Of a stretch of 12,749 nt of DNA, positions 7,300 to 12,749 are shown piece after piece. The notes beneath the pieces were generated by a model, which was not told the DNA's origin, did not search any database, and saw only the letters and a list, made by a program, of their open reading frames with translations. The stretch is from Flavobacteriales bacterium UBA7519 (GTDB taxonomy: Bacteria; Bacteroidota; Bacteroidia; Flavobacteriales; Weeksellaceae): positions 4,932 to 17,680 of the forward strand of contig DLND01000155.1 in the NCBI GenBank assembly GCA_002476905.1, written 5' to 3'. Positions within the stretch are counted from its first letter, which is position 1. Every line of letters begins with the position of its first letter. The position numbers were made by a program, and so were the translations under genes.

Positions 7300-8305
7300 A
7301 TGAGAAAAATAGGCCTATTTATTTTATTATTGACAACCTATTCAGAAGTTATTTCACAAGAGGTTATTTATATTTCAAAAACAGATCTGGAAAGTAAAAT
7401 AATCGACAATAATCTTCAGGTAAAAATGGCAAAAAAAGAAGCCGAGCTCGCCCAAGCCGAACTTTTGGGAACCAGAGCGATATATCTTCCGAATGTGAAT
7501 GCTTCTTACACATTTTCCAATACCAACAATCCTTTGTATGCCTTTGGTTCAAAGCTCAATCAGGCGAGGATCACAGCAATGGATTTCAATCCGGATAACC
7601 TTAATCATCCTAAAAGCATCTCCAATTTTGCGACAAAAATAGAAGTTCAGCAACCCATTATCAATATTGATGCGGTGTATCAAAAAAAAGCCGGACAAGT
7701 AAAAGTTGATGCGCTCAACATCAAAAAAGAAAGAACAAGAGTTGAGCTAAAAAAATCTTATATAATGCTTCAGCTGGCTTATAAAATGCTCGAAACCCTT
7801 GAAAATGCTAAGCAAACCACACTTGCCAATAAAAAAGTAATCGAGAATTATTACAAAAACGGGATGATTCAGAAATCTGAAGTTTTGTATATCGATGTAA
7901 GATCAGCGAGATAGAAAGTCAGATTCAGACAGCAAAATCCAATGTAAAAAATGCTTCGGATTACCTTTATTTTTTACTGGATGAAAACTCTGATAATCAA
8001 GTGCTGAAACCCACAGAATCTTTGCAATACACAGAATATATCGTTGATTCTAATCTGAGAGTAAACGACAATCGAAAGGATTTACAAGCTTATCAAAAAT
8101 CTCTAGAAACCTACGACTGGATGATTAAATCTTCAAAAGCCAAGTTTCTCCCAAAACTCAATGCTTTCGGAAGTTTTGAGATGTATGACAACAAAGTAGC
8201 CCAGTTCAATGCCAATGGTTATCTCGCAGGAATTCAGCTTTCCTGGAATGTCTTTGACGGACTAAAATCAAAAAGCGAACAGGAAAAATATAAAGCAGAG
8301 CGGGG
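7300..8305 (+). pseudogene. Broken TolC-family outer-membrane channel gene
   Basis: Remains of an outer-membrane channel gene for an RND efflux pump. The ATG at 7300 opens a signal peptide (MRKIGLFILLLTTYSEVISQ); the frame is open further upstream to 7162, but that would cross the terminator and is not used. The frame is TolC-like through ENYYKNGMIQKSEVLYIDVR and then hits TAG at 7912-7914. One base back in frame the family sequence resumes (ISEIESQIQTAKSNVKNASD) and continues through YLAGIQLSWNVFDGLKSKSE to about KAER near 8300. So one base is missing around 7897-7903, outside any homopolymer. About 335 residues remain; the last ~100 of a full TolC are gone, replaced by RND permease sequence at about 8304. 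Translation from 7300 would yield a useless 204-residue fragment. Confidence 0.82.
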
Positions 8306-8854
8306 GATGGAGAATGGCAAATCACTTTGGAAGTTTTCCGTGATCTGGGAACTGCTTTTGCGGGGGTAATTATCATTATTTATATGCTGATAGTCGGTTG
8401 GTTTCAGAATTTCAAAACGCCTATTGTGATGATGGTTGCGATTCCTCTTTCACTTATTGGAATTGTTTTGGGACACTGGTTGTTAGGAGCGTTTTTTACG
8501 GCAACATCTTTTATCGGAATGATCGCATTGGCAGGTGTAATGGTGAGAAACTCCGTTCTTTTAATCGATTTTATAGAAATCCGCCTCAAAGAAGGAATTC
8601 CTATGAAGCAGGCGATCATTGAAGCCGGAGCTGTGAGAACAACACCAATTTTATTAACGACAGGAGCAGTCGTAATTGGAGCAGTCATCATTCTTTTTGA
8701 CCTGATTTTTCAGGGATTGGCTATCTCATTGGTTTTCGGCGCAATAGTTTCTACATTGCTTACATTGGTTGTCGTGCCGTTGGTTTATTATGCTACTGAA
8801 AGAAAAAAATGGGAGAAAAAATCAGATTTTGATGACAAGTTTTTTGAAGTATAA
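8306..8854 (+). pseudogene. C-terminal remnant of an AcrB-type RND efflux permease
   Basis: Only about the last 182 residues of a roughly 1,050-residue inner-membrane pump remain. The frame reads DGEWQITLEVFRDLGTAFAG at the junction, then TM helices with PIVMMVAIPLSLIGIVLGHW, an ATSFIGMIALAGVMVRNSVL segment (the TM10-11 region), EAGAVRTTPILLTTGAVVIG and a final helix ending in LVVVPLVYYATERKK. It differs clearly from the metal pump at the window's left edge, so it is not a duplicate of it. There is no start codon of its own beyond a TTG at 8327, which lies inside the conserved region. Its 5' end abuts the TolC remnant in another frame (phase 2 versus 0), showing a deletion fusion. The three downstream small genes are intact. 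Confidence 0.85.
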
Positions 8855-8890
8855 GCCTTTTAAGTTGACAATAATTAAATATTTTATTTT

Positions 8891-9178
8891 ATGAAATTAT
8901 TATTAATAACAGCAGTTGAAGAATTTGAAAAAGATGTTATTAGCATTCTTAAAAATTCGGGAGTGAAATCATTTACTTATCAATCTGTAAAAGGTTTTCA
9001 AAATGATAAAAACGAAATGAACAACTGGTTCGGAAAAGATGATATTGCTGTAGATTCTCTTCTTTTCACGGTTTTTTCAGAGTATAACTGTGTGGATCGC
9101 ATTTATAAAAATATAAATGAATTCAACTCCAAGCAGCAAACTGTTTCCCATATTCACATTGTAACAATAAATTCATAA
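8891..9178 (+). CDS. Small PII/CutA-like (ferredoxin-fold) protein
   Basis: A 95-residue soluble protein with the beta-alpha-beta pattern of PII-like regulators: strand KLLLITAVEE, helix FEKDVISILKNSG, strand VKSFTYQSVKGF, a polar T-loop-like stretch (QNDKNEMNNWFGKDD, residues ~37-51), strand VDSLLFTVFSE, helix NCVDRIYKNINEFN and a final strand HIHIVTINS. The T-loop lacks the Tyr uridylylation motif of GlnB/GlnK, so it is not a nitrogen PII. PII-like proteins are often coded beside transporters and bind nucleotides or metals. Here it follows the RND remnant by 36 bp and precedes the DUF6132 gene by 1 bp, so it probably modulated that pump or senses the same signal. Fold assignment is by pattern and moderately sure. 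Confidence 0.65.
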   Translation: MKLLLITAVEEFEKDVISILKNSGVKSFTYQSVKGFQNDKNEMNNWFGKDDIAVDSLLFTVFSEYNCVDRIYKNINEFNSKQQTVSHIHIVTINS

Positions 9179-9179
9179 G

Positions 9180-9371
9180 ATGAAAATTTTAACTAAAAAG
9201 AGAATACCATCGCTTATCGGAGCACTAGTAGGAACCATTGCAGGATATCTGTATTATTACTTCATTGGTTGCAGCACAGGAAGCTGTGCAATTACTTCCA
9301 AACCTTTTAATAGTTCTATCTATGGATTAGTAATGGGCTCTCTGCTGATATCAGTTTTTGATAATAAGTAA
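9180..9371 (+). CDS. DUF6132-family small membrane protein
   Basis: A 63-residue inner-membrane protein with two helices (about 10-29 and 46-60) joined by the signature GCSTGSCAITSKPFNSSIYG, holding Cys31 and Cys36 at the end of the first helix. This G-C-x4-C-x-I-T-S-x-P pattern matches the DUF6132 family of Bacteroidota, whose function is not known to me. The cysteine pair sits at the membrane surface, suited to thiol, persulfide or metal chemistry. Its ATG follows the PII-like gene's stop by one base, so the two are translationally coupled, and the DUF2892 gene follows 18 bp later. The neighbours suggest a role in sulfur handling; that is inference. Confidence 0.8.
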   Translation: MKILTKKRIPSLIGALVGTIAGYLYYYFIGCSTGSCAITSKPFNSSIYGLVMGSLLISVFDNK

Positions 9372-9389
9372 AAAAAATAATAAAATGAT

Positions 9390-9596
9390 ATGCAAACAAG
9401 AATAGTACACGCAGTAGCAGGAACTTTCATTTTGGGAAGTCTTCTTTTAGGGATTTATGTAAGCTCAAACTGGTTTTGGCTTACTGACTTTGTAGGAATT
9501 AATATGTGGATACACGCTCTCACCAACTGGTGTCTGATGTATTGGATGTTAGATAAACTAGGAGTCAGCAATGCAAAAACAAACTGTAGTAAATAA
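9390..9596 (+). CDS. DUF2892-family membrane protein (YgaP-type membrane domain)
   Basis: A 68-residue protein matching the transmembrane domain that in E. coli YgaP is fused to a rhodanese and that elsewhere stands alone. Residues 5-27 form helix one (IVHAVAGTFILGSLLLGIYV); residues 30-52 form helix two, with the family-like DFVGINMWIHALTNWCLMYW, in which Cys48 stands at the usual position of the G-x-C-P motif (here N-W-C-L, so the Pro is replaced). It ends in a cysteine-containing tail (Cys66). The ATG at 9390 is used rather than an out-of-frame ATG at 9385. With a stand-alone rhodanese 2.7 kb upstream, the locus holds both halves of a YgaP-like pair as separate genes. Confidence 0.78.
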   Translation: MQTRIVHAVAGTFILGSLLLGIYVSSNWFWLTDFVGINMWIHALTNWCLMYWMLDKLGVSNAKTNCSK

Positions 9597-9785
9597 CATT
9601 GTTTTTTGTTTTGAAATTAGCAAATTCGTTTTATATGTTGATTGAATGCCTGTGTATAATCGTGTTTGAATAAGTCGAAGTTCAATTATTAAATTTATTT
9701 ATTTTTATTAATATAATATTTTTAGTTGGCATATAAATTGAGTTTATTGATTTATCATTTAAATTAATCATTAAAAATAAAAATT

Positions 9786-10370
9786 ATGGCAACTACTAAA
9801 ACAACAGCAGCCTCAAAAACAAAAACGGCTACAAAAAGTACAGCTTCGACTAAAAAAACACCTGCAAAGAAAGATGCAGCAAAAAATCTGGATGACCTTT
9901 TTGAAGACAGTTTGAAAGATATCTATTGGGCAGAAAAAGCGTTAGTAAAGGCATTGCCTAAAATGATGAAAAATGCAACCAATGAAAAGCTGAAAGCAGC
10001 TATCGAAAAACATCTTTCTGAAACTGAAAATCACGTGACTCGTCTGGAGGATTGTTTCAAAGCGATAGGTAAAAAAGCCCAAGCTAAAAAATGTGATGCA
10101 ATGCAGGGAATTTTAGATGAAGGTGACAGCATTATTCAGGAAACAGAAGCCGGAACAGTTAGAGATGCAGGCATAATTGCTGCCTCACAAAAAGTAGAAC
10201 ATTATGAGATTGCTACTTACGGAACTTTAGCTGCCTATGCGAAAATTCTCCAGAAATCAGAAGCTTTAAACATTCTTTTACAAACATTGGAGGAGGAGAA
10301 AAAATGCGATGAGCTGCTGACTCAACTGGCAGATACCAACCTTAATTCCAAGGCAGCAGAAGAAAAATAA
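9786..10370 (+). CDS. YciE/YciF-family (DUF892) ferritin-like protein with Lys/Ala/Thr-rich tail
   Basis: A 194-residue cytoplasmic stress protein. Residues ~34-185 are the DUF892 four-helix ferritin-like domain (LDDLFEDSLKDIYWAEKALV at its start) with candidate di-metal ligands: the Glu of IYWAEKAL, E-x-x-H in SETENHVTRLE, E-H in KVEHYEIATYG, and Glu/Asp of the LEEEKKCDELL helix. Residues 1-33 form a flexible basic tail of Lys, Ala and Thr/Ser (MATTKTTAASKTKTATKSTA and on), like histone H1-type or Dps-type DNA-binding tails. It has its own transcription unit, with a 189-bp upstream gap and a strong terminator downstream. Members of the family are usually induced by stress; the actual reaction is unknown. 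DNA binding by the tail is inferred. Confidence 0.9.
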   Translation: MATTKTTAASKTKTATKSTASTKKTPAKKDAAKNLDDLFEDSLKDIYWAEKALVKALPKMMKNATNEKLKAAIEKHLSETENHVTRLEDCFKAIGKKAQAKKCDAMQGILDEGDSIIQETEAGTVRDAGIIAASQKVEHYEIATYGTLAAYAKILQKSEALNILLQTLEEEKKCDELLTQLADTNLNSKAAEEK

Positions 10371-10451
10371 GTTATTTTCATAAACTCAGACTTTATAATC
10401 TTTCTCAGTATTAAAGTGACTTATTGAAATTACGGGAAAAGAAATGAAATT

Positions 10452-10477
10452 AAAGAGCAGTTAGCTGCTCTTTTTTT
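10452..10477 (+). terminator. Rho-independent terminator after the YciE/YciF gene
   Basis: Perfect 9-bp stem AAAGAGCAG/CTGCTCTTT with loop TTAG (10452-10473), running into T residues up to 10477. It lies 81 bp after the YciE/YciF stop and closes that single-gene unit. Confidence 0.85.
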
Positions 10478-10548
10478 GTGTTGAGATTATAAAAAAACGG
10501 AATATAGTTTTATAAATTGAAAGTGTCGTAAAATCAAACTATATAACA

Positions 10549-11160
10549 ATGGAAGCAAAACAGATACCTGGAGTTCCTGCCCAGAAAAAAGGCGCTTTTC
10601 ACGATACCGAAAGTAAGAAAAGTTTTGAGTCTGCAGAACTTGTTGCTCACAATTTTGAGATTCTGAAAGATCGTTTTTTTTCCGTCAATCGCTGGAAAGA
10701 GTATTGTGGGGATTTATCCGCAGATTTCAGGCTATTCGATTGCGATGGATCTTATGTGGAACGGATGCCTAGAAAAGGAGATTATATCAGAATCGATATT
10801 CCTGGTCCTGGAGATATCAAAGCCAAAGGTTATGATTGGGTAGAAGTGATGAAGATAGATGACAGATGTTATGGTGATGAGCTGGAACGGTATCTCATGG
10901 TCTGTCGTCCGTCAGCGGTTCCACAAAGTAATAAAGAACATATTGCGCATTTTTATGCCAGAGAATCATCATCTTCATTTGTGATCTCCAGAGGTAAAAA
11001 TTATATAAAAGTAGGCATCTATGGTCGTAATGAAGTTCCTAATATATCCAGAACTGGATTCTTTGGCAGGATAAGAAATTTACTGGTGTCAATTGGCGGT
11101 TTTGTTCAGCTTACCAAAATACAATGGAAAAGTCTTGCAGACGGATTTCTTGATTTTTAA
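10549..11160 (+). CDS. Unrecognised 203-residue soluble protein
   Basis: I do not recognise a named family. The protein has no signal peptide or membrane helix and reads as globular and cytoplasmic. Residues 1-25 are polar and probably disordered (IPGVPAQKKG). A helical/aromatic segment RFFSVNRWKEYCG (about 43-55) is followed by a beta-rich region: FRLFDCDGSYVERMPRKGDY, IRIDIPGPGD, and YDWVEVMKI. Beyond ~130 there is a second region with HFYARESSSSFVISRGKNYI, and a basic, hydrophobic C-terminus (RIRNLLVSIGGFVQLTKIQW). Three of its four cysteines lie at about 54, 65 and 107. The start is the first ATG after the upstream terminator. It stands alone between the YciE/YciF and iron-transporter genes, so a stress link is possible but unproven. 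Codon use resembles the neighbours. Confidence 0.75.
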   Translation: MEAKQIPGVPAQKKGAFHDTESKKSFESAELVAHNFEILKDRFFSVNRWKEYCGDLSADFRLFDCDGSYVERMPRKGDYIRIDIPGPGDIKAKGYDWVEVMKIDDRCYGDELERYLMVCRPSAVPQSNKEHIAHFYARESSSSFVISRGKNYIKVGIYGRNEVPNISRTGFFGRIRNLLVSIGGFVQLTKIQWKSLADGFLDF

Positions 11161-11443
11161 AATTAAAAACTTAAATGCTATTAATCTTGTATTCATTGCT
11201 AAATCAGAAATGGGAATTACTATGAAATCATTAATAATAATATCTTGTCTATTAGAATCTTATCTGTGTGATATCGAAAATAATGACCTTAAGAAATATA
11301 ATTAAGTAATTACGCAGAAAAGAAATAATCTAAACGATAGTAATTGTTACTTTCAGAAGTGCATTAATTTGTAATCACTACAAATAAACATCGGCCTTTT
11401 TATAATAATATTTATCTAACTTTATGTTTCTAAATAGAAGATT

Positions 11444-12139
11444 ATGCACCACCAATTGGAGAAACATTATGTCAATAGAGTAGGCTGGCTCAGAGCATCG
11501 GTCTTAGGAGCCAATGATGGCTTGCTTTCTACCACCAGTATTGTCATCGGTGTGGCAGCTGCTTCTCCAGATCGGAACACCATCATTCTTGCAGCACTTG
11601 CTGGGATGATTGCCGGTGCTATGTCTATGGCTGCCGGCGAATATGTATCCGTAAGTTCACAGGAAGACACCGAAAAAGCAGATCTTTTGAGGGAAAAACG
11701 AGAGTTGGAAGAGATGCCGGAAATTGAACTGCAGGAGCTTGCAAAGATTTATGAGAAGCGCGGCGTCAGTAAGGAAACTGCTTTGCAGGTGGCAACAGAA
11801 CTCACTGCACACGATGCTCTGGCTGCGCACGCGCACGATGAGCTGGGAATCAATGAGATCACTCAGGCAAAACCTTTGCAGGCTGCTCTGGCATCATTCG
11901 GATCTTTTGCTTTGGGTGCGTTGTTGCCGTTTGGTGTTTCACTTTTGGCGCCGATTAAGCAGATGGTATATTTTCAGTATGGCTTTTCAATTGTTTTTCT
12001 GATGATATTAGGCGCTGTTTCCGCAAGAACAGGTGGTTCTAAAATCGGGATTGCCGTACTCAGAATTTGTTTCTGGGGAACCGTAGCGATGGGAATCACA
12101 GCAATTGTCGGTCATATCTTCGGAGTCAGCGTATCTTGA
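11444..12139 (+). CDS. VIT1/CCC1-family iron/manganese transporter
   Basis: A 231-residue inner-membrane protein of the vacuolar iron transporter family, which moves Fe2+ or Mn2+, usually out of the cytoplasm by proton antiport. TM1 (about 17-40) contains the signature LGANDGLLSTTSIVIGVAAA. TM2 (about 46-70) contains GMIAGAMSMAAGEYVSVSSQ. A cytoplasmic metal-binding helical domain (about 71-140) is rich in Glu and His (LREKRELEEMPEIELQELAK, TAHDALAAHAHDEL). Three more helices complete the five-helix set (about 146-167, 172-195, 203-229). The length is that of the bacterial full-length form. The ATG at 11444 begins MHHQLEKHY, whose two His are next to the membrane. It seems to be monocistronic, lying 283 bp after the previous gene. 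Confidence 0.92.
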   Translation: MHHQLEKHYVNRVGWLRASVLGANDGLLSTTSIVIGVAAASPDRNTIILAALAGMIAGAMSMAAGEYVSVSSQEDTEKADLLREKRELEEMPEIELQELAKIYEKRGVSKETALQVATELTAHDALAAHAHDELGINEITQAKPLQAALASFGSFALGALLPFGVSLLAPIKQMVYFQYGFSIVFLMILGAVSARTGGSKIGIAVLRICFWGTVAMGITAIVGHIFGVSVS

Positions 12140-12148
12140 TCGGCTGAC
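12125..12148 (+). repeat. Inverted repeat over the iron-transporter stop codon
   Basis: GTCAGC, 12 nt of spacer that include the TGA stop (12137-12139), then GCTGAC. No T run follows, so it is not a standard terminator. It may stabilise the transcript end or be chance. Confidence 0.3.
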
Positions 12149-12181
12149 AATTATCACTACTATCCTGCTTTTGCAATTCAT

Positions 12182-12189
12182 TATATTTG
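12182..12189 (+). promoter_or_regulatory. Candidate -7 promoter box (TATATTTG) for the CNGKC gene
   Basis: An exact TAnnTTTG match 18 bp before the TTG start at 12208, which would leave a leader of about 12 nt. The -33 TTG is not evident at proper spacing. It supports a separate promoter for the small gene and a start at or near 12208. Confidence 0.5.
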
Positions 12190-12207
12190 CAAAAATAGTC
12201 TAGTCTT

Positions 12208-12567
12208 TTGAAGTTTTCCCTGCATATTCTCTTGGCATTTTACCTGGTGCTGAAACCTCTGGCTCCTTTGCTGGATTATGCGGTGAACTATGATTATATT
12301 TCCAAAGTCCTTTGTATCAATAAGGATAAGCCACAGATGCATTGTAACGGTAAATGTTACGTAGGAAAAGAACTGGCAAAAAATGAATCCCAAAACGATT
12401 CTAAAACTAAGAATTCCGTACAGAAAGTGTTGGATTTTTATGTGCCGGAAGCTATTGCAAAGATAGCCGTGCGCAACGAGCTGACTTTTCCGCCACTTCA
12501 TTTCAATTACCAAGCAGATTATTCTTATTTGTTTCTATCACACATTTTCAGACCACCGGTTTTTTAA
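12208..12567 (+). CDS. Small membrane-anchored CNGKC-motif protein
   Basis: A 119-residue protein with one N-terminal hydrophobic segment (residues ~4-22, LHILLAFYLVLKPLAPLL) serving as signal anchor or uncleaved leader, and a periplasmic domain with CINKDKPQMHCNGKCYVGKE: Cys36, Cys46 and Cys50, with His45 just before. Similar small proteins with an N-Y-D-Y-I ... C-x-N-K ... C-N-G-K-C pattern occur in Bacteroidota; I know no established function. The C-x3-C and His suggest metal (Cu or Fe) or thiol binding. The start is TTG at 12208, because an in-frame TAG lies at 12196-12198 and no upstream ATG is available; no in-frame ATG is found before Met44. It follows the iron transporter by 68 bp and has its own candidate promoter. 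Confidence 0.72.
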   Translation: MKFSLHILLAFYLVLKPLAPLLDYAVNYDYISKVLCINKDKPQMHCNGKCYVGKELAKNESQNDSKTKNSVQKVLDFYVPEAIAKIAVRNELTFPPLHFNYQADYSYLFLSHIFRPPVF

Positions 12568-12579
12568 TTTAATTTTTTT

Positions 12580-12701
12580 GGCAATCCCCTTTCCGCCGCA
12601 TATGCTGCCTCTAGGGTCGGGCTATCCACTCATATCTTTTGCTTGCCCAGGCTTTTGTCCTTCGCTGTAATCAAAAGGATAACCGTTGCTATCCCTATTG
12701 C
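12580..12701. repeat. Structured intergenic repeat resembling a dispersed flavobacterial element
   Basis: A GC-richer block in AT-rich flanks, without a coding frame. Its ends are complementary: GCAAT (12581-12585) with ATTGC (12697-12701). Inside, CTTTTG (12636-12641) pairs with CAAAAG (12672-12677), with neighbouring AT and GGAT extending the stem. The phrases GTCGGGCTATCC and CAAAAGGATAACCG, and GCTATCCCT at the end, resemble a repeat I recall in intergenic regions of Flavobacterium and Chryseobacterium. The identification rests on memory of the pattern. It could be a REP-like mobile sequence or a folded RNA. Confidence 0.55.
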
Positions 12702-12749
12702 AGGATAAAGCAATGGATTATTGCACTTATTAAAATTACAAATTAAAAA

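Noticed and set aside
9576..9612. Inverted repeat AAAACAAA ... TTTGTTTT after the DUF2892 gene as a terminator
   Set aside because: AT-only stem with a long spacer; stability is too low to claim termination.
11210..11305. 31-codon frame starting MGITMKSLIIISCLLES in the gap before the iron transporter
   Set aside because: Short, AT-driven hydrophobicity, no promoter or ribosome-binding signal and no recognisable family.
12580..12701. Cobalamin-type riboswitch
   Set aside because: The block follows a stop codon with no gene visible after it, and I could not place the conserved B12-box sequence; the repeat reading fits better.

Overview
The window looks like a chromosomal segment of a flavobacterium of the Chryseobacterium/Weeksellaceae type (Bacteroidota). 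The evidence is AT-rich DNA, several upstream boxes matching the Bacteroidota -7 consensus TAnnTTTG, protein families typical of the phylum (DUF6132, a CNGKC-motif small membrane protein, CzcA/TolC/CzcB efflux), and an intergenic element at the right edge resembling a repeat I recall from flavobacterial genomes. The genus is an inference. Every gene is on the + strand.

Layout. (1) 1-4365: a heavy-metal efflux operon with the C-terminal 60% of a CzcA/CusA-type RND pump (cut by the window edge), a TolC-family outer-membrane channel and a lipoprotein periplasmic adaptor. (2) 4366-5708: a decaying stretch. It holds an AT-rich gap with a promoter-like box, the remains of a probable outer-membrane barrel gene, and a PAP2 phosphatase with all three catalytic motifs but split by one frameshift in a run of five A. 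(3) 5736-9596: a thiol/sulfur-flavoured island with a Crp/Fnr-family regulator, a rhodanese, an OsmC-like protein, a strong terminator, the wreck of a second RND efflux operon, then three intact small genes: a PII/CutA-like protein, DUF6132 and DUF2892. (4) 9786-12139: metal and stress genes, namely a YciE/YciF (DUF892) ferritin-like protein with a histone-like Lys/Ala/Thr tail, an unrecognised 203-residue protein, and a VIT1/CCC1-family iron/manganese transporter. (5) 12208-12567: a small membrane-anchored cysteine-motif protein, followed by the structured repeat.

The main observation is the second efflux locus. A TolC-family gene with a one-base frameshift runs directly into the last ~180 residues of an RND permease of a different type. 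This implies a deletion that removed the TolC C-terminus, any adaptor gene and most of the pump. The small genes on both sides (rhodanese, OsmC, PII-like, DUF6132, DUF2892) are intact and rich in candidate reactive cysteines. They look like the accessory parts of a sulfur- or thiol-stress efflux module that has lost its pump here. Three broken loci within about 4.3 kb (4560-8854) mean either a local zone of gene decay or local sequence error. Raw reads or a close relative would separate these.
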